Shown here piece after piece: positions 58,455-64,000 of a stretch of 64,000 nucleotides of DNA. Positions within the stretch are counted from its first letter, which is position 1; each line of letters begins with the position of its first letter. The position numbers and the translations under genes are program-made. The stretch is from contig JAJYKL010000007.1 in the NCBI GenBank assembly GCA_021788625.1, forward strand, positions 17,224-81,223, written 5' to 3'. The notes under the pieces are model-generated. The model searched no databases. It saw only the letters and a program-made list of their open reading frames with translations, and was not told where the DNA came from. Source of the DNA: Chloroflexota bacterium (GTDB lineage Bacteria; Chloroflexota; Anaerolineae; J036; Brachytrichaceae).

Positions 58455-59426
58455 TCATGCCAGCCGCGACCGGAGCACAACCAGGTAGGCTTTCATGCGT
58501 TGTGTACGCAGCGATCGCTTGTGCCCAGCCAGCCACTTCAGTCCTTCGAGTACGAATTGCTGGGCAAACATGCTCAGCAATGTCACGCGAAGCAGCGTTG
58601 CTTGAAACCGCCCGTGCCACTTTCTAAAGTAGCGTACTTTACTGGTATTGAAGTACACCATGCGTCGGGCAGATACCTGCTCACTGCTCCGTCCCTCGTG
58701 GTGTACCACTCTGGCTTGTGGCAGGTAAACGACATGCCAGCCAGCGGTCTTCATGCGCCAGCACCAATCCACCTCCTCGGAATACATGAAGTACGTCTGT
58801 TCATCCAGAACGCCGACCTGCCGATAAGTACTGCGACGCACCAGCATGGCGGCGCCGTAAACCCAATCCACTTCCGTTACCTGTGTAGCGGGCACATCCT
58901 GCATGTAATATGCCGACAGAAGCCGGCGTGGTGCAAGGTTCTGTAACCAGGTGCTTTCGAATAGAGCGGTGGCGAGGGTGGGGAAGCGCCGGCGTGAAGA
59001 CTGCACACTGCCATCTGCATTCAGGAGTTGCGGACCCAAAAGTCCGGTCGAAGGCACCTCATCGGCGTAGCGCAATAGATTATCCAGCGTCCCAGCCATA
59101 ACCTCAGTGTCGGGATTCAGCAGCAGCACGTAACAGTGGTCCATGCCCCCGGACAGCTTAGGCTCACCAGCAGCGTTGGTGAACCATTTCTCCGCGGCGG
59201 CAATGCCGTCGTTGTTCCCACCAGTGAAACCACGGTTTACATTGTTTTGGATGAGCAACACAGAAGGGAATTCTGTTTGCACCATCCGGGCACTCTCATC
59301 GGACGAAGCGTTATCAACCACAATAATCAGCTGGCTGTGGGTTGTGGCTGGATGACGCTGAAGCGATTTCAGACATTCACACAGCAGGTCGCGAACATTC
59401 CATGAGACGATAATGATGGCCAGCAT
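58455..59426 (-). CDS. Family 2 glycosyltransferase
   Basis: A 323-residue GT-A enzyme. LAIIIVSWNVRDLLCECLKSL opens the fold, QLIIVVDNASSDESARMV gives the nucleotide-binding acid, RGFTGGNNDGI and YVLLLNPDTEV (the DxD-like end of strand 4) follow, and YSEEVDWCWRMKTAGWHVVYLPQARVVHHEG is the acceptor-side segment. It resembles rhamnosyltransferases of O-antigen or glycan loci. The C-terminus has an amphipathic basic helix (LKWLAGHKRSLRTQRMKAYL), possibly for membrane attachment. It lies between rnhB and a polyprenyl synthase, all leftward. Confidence 0.88.
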   Translation of the reverse strand: MLAIIIVSWNVRDLLCECLKSLQRHPATTHSQLIIVVDNASSDESARMVQTEFPSVLLIQNNVNRGFTGGNNDGIAAAEKWFTNAAGEPKLSGGMDHCYVLLLNPDTEVMAGTLDNLLRYADEVPSTGLLGPQLLNADGSVQSSRRRFPTLATALFESTWLQNLAPRRLLSAYYMQDVPATQVTEVDWVYGAAMLVRRSTYRQVGVLDEQTYFMYSEEVDWCWRMKTAGWHVVYLPQARVVHHEGRSSEQVSARRMVYFNTSKVRYFRKWHGRFQATLLRVTLLSMFAQQFVLEGLKWLAGHKRSLRTQRMKAYLVVLRSRLA

Positions 59427-59447
59427 GGCGCATTCGAAGTGCCGTTG

Positions 59448-60500
59448 CTAGCGACTCCGCTCCAGAGCATAGTCGGTCAGGTTATAAAGGGCCGTACGGT
59501 ATTCGTTATTGGGGAATGTCTCCAGCGCCAATTTGGCTCGTTCGATGTGGGTACTGGCCTCATTGAGCGACGAAGCAATGGCATCAGATTCACGGATGCG
59601 TTCCACCAAACGATCGTACGTAACCTGGTCGCACGTACCTTGCAGGGCACAGTTTATGTCATTGTCGCTGGGATTTGCCTCGCGGTAGCAGATGGCGGGT
59701 AAAGTGATGAGGCCGCTGCGCAGGTCATTTCCTACAGGCTTACCGACCTCCTCAGGCTCGGCGACGAAATCCAGGACATCGTCCACAATCTGGAATGCAA
59801 GACCGAAATTGAGTCCATACTCCACTAATGCTGAAAGCTGTTCCTCGCGAGCTCCTCCGATCATCCCAGCTGCCTTGGCCACCAGGATGAACATCGACGC
59901 GGTCTTGGCATAAATGCGGGCGTAGTAATCTTCCCGCGTGCTGCGGCGCGTCCAGTCCGTAAATTGCTGGCTTAGCTCACCAGCGACAATAACCCCCAAA
60001 GTGTCGGCAAAGGTGCGAATAACACGCGGGTCGTCGGTGCGGGCCGCCAGACCGGCAGCCGTCGCAAACAGATAATCGCCCGTGAGAACCGTGGCGGCAG
60101 GTGTCCAGGTGGCATTGAGCGTGGATGTACCGCGTCGCATCAGGGAACCATCAATCAGATCGTCGTGAACGAGGGTCGCGGTATGGAGCATTTCAACCGC
60201 GCTGGCCAGGTCTACCGTGCGACGATCGAGATGACCAAACATGGCAGCCGTTAACAGAACCATCAGTGGGCGCAAGCGTTTGCCTCCGCTTCGCACGATG
60301 ATCATCACTGCATTACGCAGTTCCGGCGGCTCGATATCGGGCAGGTTTACCAGAGTTTGCTCCACCTGATCGAGTTGAGGCCAAACGAGTTCCCGTGCAC
60401 GCTGTGCCGCTGTCACCTCATTCCCCTGCTCGGAACGTTGGGCGTTGCTCACATAGCCCTTGTCCCTGTCTGCCTGGACCATGGCTGTAGCGCTCGTCAT
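59448..60500 (-). CDS. Polyprenyl diphosphate synthase
   Basis: The protein is 350 residues from ATG 60500 (a start at 60536 would overlap tatD). GGKRLRPLMVLLTAAMF and LVHDDLIDGSLMRRG hold the first Asp-rich motif (DDxxD), QIVDDVLDFVAEPEEVGKPVGNDLRSG the second, with ATLVHDD between them typical of long-chain (E)-prenyl synthases. It could make the lipid carrier or quinone side chain; the neighbouring glycosyltransferases favour a carrier, without excluding quinone. Weak AAGGA lies 10 nt before ATG 60500. Confidence 0.88.
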   Translation of the reverse strand: MTSATAMVQADRDKGYVSNAQRSEQGNEVTAAQRARELVWPQLDQVEQTLVNLPDIEPPELRNAVMIIVRSGGKRLRPLMVLLTAAMFGHLDRRTVDLASAVEMLHTATLVHDDLIDGSLMRRGTSTLNATWTPAATVLTGDYLFATAAGLAARTDDPRVIRTFADTLGVIVAGELSQQFTDWTRRSTREDYYARIYAKTASMFILVAKAAGMIGGAREEQLSALVEYGLNFGLAFQIVDDVLDFVAEPEEVGKPVGNDLRSGLITLPAICYREANPSDNDINCALQGTCDQVTYDRLVERIRESDAIASSLNEASTHIERAKLALETFPNNEYRTALYNLTDYALERSR

Positions 60501-60535
60501 CTTGCATTCATCCTTGCATGTATCCATCAATACCA

Positions 60536-61300
60536 CTATGTTAACCTGAAGAAGCGCATCGCATTTGCTGTCGTGATCTGAGCCGTTTCTTCAAGGCTAA
60601 GGTCTCTTATTTCGGCCATCTGTTTAGCGGCAAGCGGCAGATAACTCGGCTCGTTTCGTTTGCCCCGCCAGGGGTGCGGCGTCAGGTAAGGCGCGTCCGT
60701 TTCCAGCACCAGTTGATTGAGCGGCGCCATCTTCACCACCTGGCGTATATTCTCACCATTTCTGTAAGTGATGGGACCACCGATCCCCAACAGGCACCCC
60801 AGGTCCAGTGTGCTTTCCGCCTGGCTCAAGCTGCCCGTGAATGCGTGCATCAACATACCCACAGGTGGCTTCGCACCGCGCAAAATGGCCAGAACATCGT
60901 CGTAGGCGTCACGGCAATGGATGATCACCGGGAGATTCAGATCGACCGCCAATTGAATCTGCCGAACGAAGGCGTCACGTTGTAACTCAGGCGTAAATGT
61001 ATTCCAGTGGTAATCGAGCCCGATTTCACCAATGGCAACGACTTTGGGTTGCCGGACCAGGTCATGCAGTTCAGCCAGCCCTTGGGTTACGAATCCACCA
61101 ATGTCGTTTGGATGCACGCCTACAGCCGCCACCACCTCAGCGTGATCAGCTGCCATCTGAATTGCGGCCCGACTGCTTGGCAAGTCATATGCAGGATTAA
61201 CGAAGCGGGTGACGTTTGCCAGCCTGGCCCGTTCGAGAACCGCTGCACGGTCAACGTCAAACTGCTTTATATCCAGGTGACAGTGTGTATCAAAAAACAT
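60536..61300 (-). CDS. tatD: TatD family metal-dependent hydrolase
   Basis: A 254-residue protein with the complete TatD metal-site set: FFDTHCHLDIKQFD, AAVGVHPND, AIGEIGLDYHWN, PVIIHCRDAYDD, MHAFTGSLSQA and LVLETDAPYLTP. TatD enzymes are 3'-5' exonucleases/D-aminoacyl-type hydrolases. It is followed closely by the polyprenyl synthase gene. A 67-bp gap separates it from the mutase. Confidence 0.92.
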   Translation of the reverse strand: MFFDTHCHLDIKQFDVDRAAVLERARLANVTRFVNPAYDLPSSRAAIQMAADHAEVVAAVGVHPNDIGGFVTQGLAELHDLVRQPKVVAIGEIGLDYHWNTFTPELQRDAFVRQIQLAVDLNLPVIIHCRDAYDDVLAILRGAKPPVGMLMHAFTGSLSQAESTLDLGCLLGIGGPITYRNGENIRQVVKMAPLNQLVLETDAPYLTPHPWRGKRNEPSYLPLAAKQMAEIRDLSLEETAQITTANAMRFFRLT

Positions 61301-61367
61301 GACGTGGCATGAGTCAGTTCAATATATGACAGGAATGGCGTAAATAAGTTGGCTCATTGTCATACCA

Positions 61368-62786
61368 TTACTTTAGTCCGGCCAACTCCAGACCTGACTG
61401 CAAGATGGATTGAACTGCTTTTTCATGAGTCGTCTCGGTGTATACGCGAACGATAGGCTCGGTGCCGCTGAGGCGCACCAGGAGCCAGCCACCGTCTTCC
61501 AGGCTGAATTTATAGCCATCGGTCGTGTTCAGACCAGTTACCTTTAGACCGCCAATCCTGTCAGGCCGCGCTACGTTCAAGCGCTGACGCACGGCACTAC
61601 GCTGCTCAGGCGTGCAAGGCGTGTCGATGCGCTCATAATAATGCGCTCCCACCCTGGCAAAGAGAAGTTCCAGTAGTTGCGCAGGGCTCTTGCCCGTGCG
61701 TACCATGAAATCGAGCAGGTACAGGTTGGCCAGAATCCCGTCACGCTCAGGGACATTGCCACGGAAGGCATATCCGCCACTTTCCTCGCCTCCGATCATG
61801 GCGTTCGTCTCGGTCATTTTGGGTGCCACATATTTAAAGCCGACACCTGTTTCATAGACTGGCACACCATACATTTCACCCAATCTATTCAACATGGACG
61901 TGGTGCTGAGTGTCTTGATGATCGGACCGCGGTCACCCCGCACCTCCAGGAGATATAACGCCAGCAGGGCAAACACACGCAATTGATCAATGAAATGCCC
62001 CTGTTCATCGCCGAAGCCACAGCGATCGGCGTCGCCATCGGTGATACAGCAGCAGTTTGCACCTGTGGAGACTGTGCGGGCGAGCCCAACATCGACGTTC
62101 GGCGGGATGGGTTCCGGTCGCTTCATCTCGGGAAAGATGGGATTCCGATAGTCGTGGATTTCAGTCACGTGCGTCTGATCACCGTTAAGGATCGAGGAAA
62201 GCCAACCGGCGCCATTCCCCCACATCGGGTCGTACAGAACTTTCAAACCTGCCTGCCGGATAGGCTGGACGTCAATGAGTCGGGACAGATTGGCCAGATA
62301 TTGCGGAGCGGGGTCGAACAGCTCGATCAGGCTTTGCGACTGGGCTCGATCGTATGGCAGCATTTTGACATCGCTTGAATTTGGGATCAGGGACTCGATT
62401 TTTTTCAGACCGGCGGGATCGATCGCGCCACCCGAGCTGCCACGTACCTTAAAGCCATTATCGGCAGGAGGATTATGGCTGGCAGTGATATTTATCGCTC
62501 CCAATGAGTGGTGCGCCACGACAGCAAAGGCGATGACCGGCGTGGGTGCTGAGCCATTCGTCAACCAGACTTTGATACCATGTGCGGCAAGCACCTCGGC
62601 GGTTGCGACGGCGAAGTCTTCTGACTGGAAGCGTTTATCGTAGCCAACGACGATGGAAAAATGGCCGCTGTCCAGTGTTTCCATATAACGAGCATAACCT
62701 TCGGCACATCGCCGCACATTGTCGAAGGTATAGTCATCCGCCATTCGTCCACGCCATCCGTCCGTGCCGAAATGAATGTCACTCAT
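61368..62786 (-). CDS. Phosphoglucomutase/phosphomannomutase
   Basis: The protein is 472 residues from ATG 62786 ([13 protein letters not shown] opens the family's first domain; a longer start at 62807 also exists). The phosphoserine loop is [16 protein letters not shown], the metal loop is [13 protein letters not shown], the substrate loop [13 protein letters not shown], and the phosphate site [15 protein letters not shown]. It interconverts hexose-1- and 6-phosphates; the GDP-mannose dehydratase upstream suggests phosphomannomutase activity. Normal length. Confidence 0.9.
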   Translation of the reverse strand: MSDIHFGTDGWRGRMADDYTFDNVRRCAEGYARYMETLDSGHFSIVVGYDKRFQSEDFAVATAEVLAAHGIKVWLTNGSAPTPVIAFAVVAHHSLGAINITASHNPPADNGFKVRGSSGGAIDPAGLKKIESLIPNSSDVKMLPYDRAQSQSLIELFDPAPQYLANLSRLIDVQPIRQAGLKVLYDPMWGNGAGWLSSILNGDQTHVTEIHDYRNPIFPEMKRPEPIPPNVDVGLARTVSTGANCCCITDGDADRCGFGDEQGHFIDQLRVFALLALYLLEVRGDRGPIIKTLSTTSMLNRLGEMYGVPVYETGVGFKYVAPKMTETNAMIGGEESGGYAFRGNVPERDGILANLYLLDFMVRTGKSPAQLLELLFARVGAHYYERIDTPCTPEQRSAVRQRLNVARPDRIGGLKVTGLNTTDGYKFSLEDGGWLLVRLSGTEPIVRVYTETTHEKAVQSILQSGLELAGLK

Positions 62787-62836
62787 TAATCTGATCCCAT
62801 GTGTCAAATGCTTGGTTTACTGGTTACTTGAGCAAC

Positions 62837-63817
<981 letters not shown>

Positions 63818-63836
63818 CTATCGCGAGTCAAGGCGC

Positions 63837-64000
63837 TCACTTTTGCTCCGTTGCTTTTAACCTCTGACGCCAATCGTCAAGGACGTCGGAGATGGTATCC
63901 TCGAATAGAATCTGCTGTTCCCAACCCGTGTCATGGCTTAAGCAAGCATGATCGCCATAACTAATGGGAGTATCTACGACACGGAACCGGGATGGATCGA
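63837..64000 (-). CDS. GDP-4-keto-6-deoxymannose reductase-like SDR, 3' end only
   Basis: Only the last 53 codons lie in the window, ending in TGA at 63837-63839. The translated piece (DTPISYGDHACLSHDTGWEQQ, then ILFEDTISDVLDDWRQRL) resembles the C-terminus of Rmd/GDP-deoxyhexose reductases, in which a G-D-x-x-K/L-x-x-x-T-G-W element is followed by E-x-T-L-x-D-x-L-x-x-W-R. Next to gmd this predicts GDP-D-rhamnose (or GDP-fucose/6-deoxytalose) synthesis. The call rests on a short segment and the gene context. Confidence 0.65.
   Translation of the reverse strand, partial: DPSRFRVVDTPISYGDHACLSHDTGWEQQILFEDTISDVLDDWRQRLKATEQK

Overview
This 64 kb window is an ordinary stretch of bacterial chromosome, moderately GC-rich and densely coded on both strands. 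It reads like a member of the Chloroflexota (Anaerolineae-like). The best pointers are two proteins of the DUF2298 / 'Chlor_Arch_YYY' family, which is known mainly from Chloroflexota and archaea, an Agl23-like membrane protein fused to NHL repeats, and a membrane-anchored LuxR-Kelch protein. No rRNA, tRNA, CRISPR array, insertion sequence or prophage was recognised. The phylum assignment is an inference from gene content, not from a marker-gene tree.

Layout. 1-6.2 kb: the end of a galactonate-dehydratase-like enolase-superfamily gene, then a MarR regulator translationally coupled to a heterodimeric ABC exporter, then a methyltransferase. 6.4-13 kb: a GNAT-like protein and a leftward group of tilS, a membrane LuxR-Kelch regulator and secD-secF. 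13-20 kb: a DUF59 protein, an MFS carrier, thyX, a SirB1-like protein, an ABC-2 exporter, a nucleotide-sugar epimerase and a HIT protein. 20-25 kb: two lipoprotein genes fired from one symmetrical divergent promoter, a large FtsX-type permease and mutY. 25.8-30.2 kb: acylphosphatase, a NERD-like membrane protein, fabF, plsX and a Lon-N protein. 30.3-34.1 kb: L-ribulokinase, a TIM-barrel sugar epimerase, signal peptidase I and a class II aldolase. 34.2-40.1 kb: a leftward catabolic-looking cluster (alpha/alpha-toroid protein, creatininase-family amidohydrolase, CehA/McbA-type PHP protein, GNAT).

40.2-56.9 kb is the most distinctive part: seven leftward genes with short gaps, five of them very large polytopic membrane proteins (GT-C/GT39-like, Agl23-like with an NHL propeller, two DUF2298 proteins, one of them a 1744-residue GT39-DUF2298 fusion), with an ECF sigma factor and a probable anti-sigma factor set inside the run. 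56.9-64 kb carries what such a system would need: a lipid-carrier-type polyprenyl diphosphate synthase, phosphomannomutase/phosphoglucomutase, GDP-mannose 4,6-dehydratase, the 3' end of a GDP-4-keto-6-deoxymannose reductase and a family 2 glycosyltransferase. The inference is an envelope glycosylation locus that builds GDP-6-deoxyhexose and uses polyprenyl-linked sugars outside the membrane, under its own ECF sigma factor.

Other recurring signals: several genes have a -10 box only 6-9 bases before the start codon (leaderless or near-leaderless mRNAs), a 54-bp hairpin repeat occurs twice in intergenic DNA, and a 23-bp perfect tandem array lies between two convergent genes.
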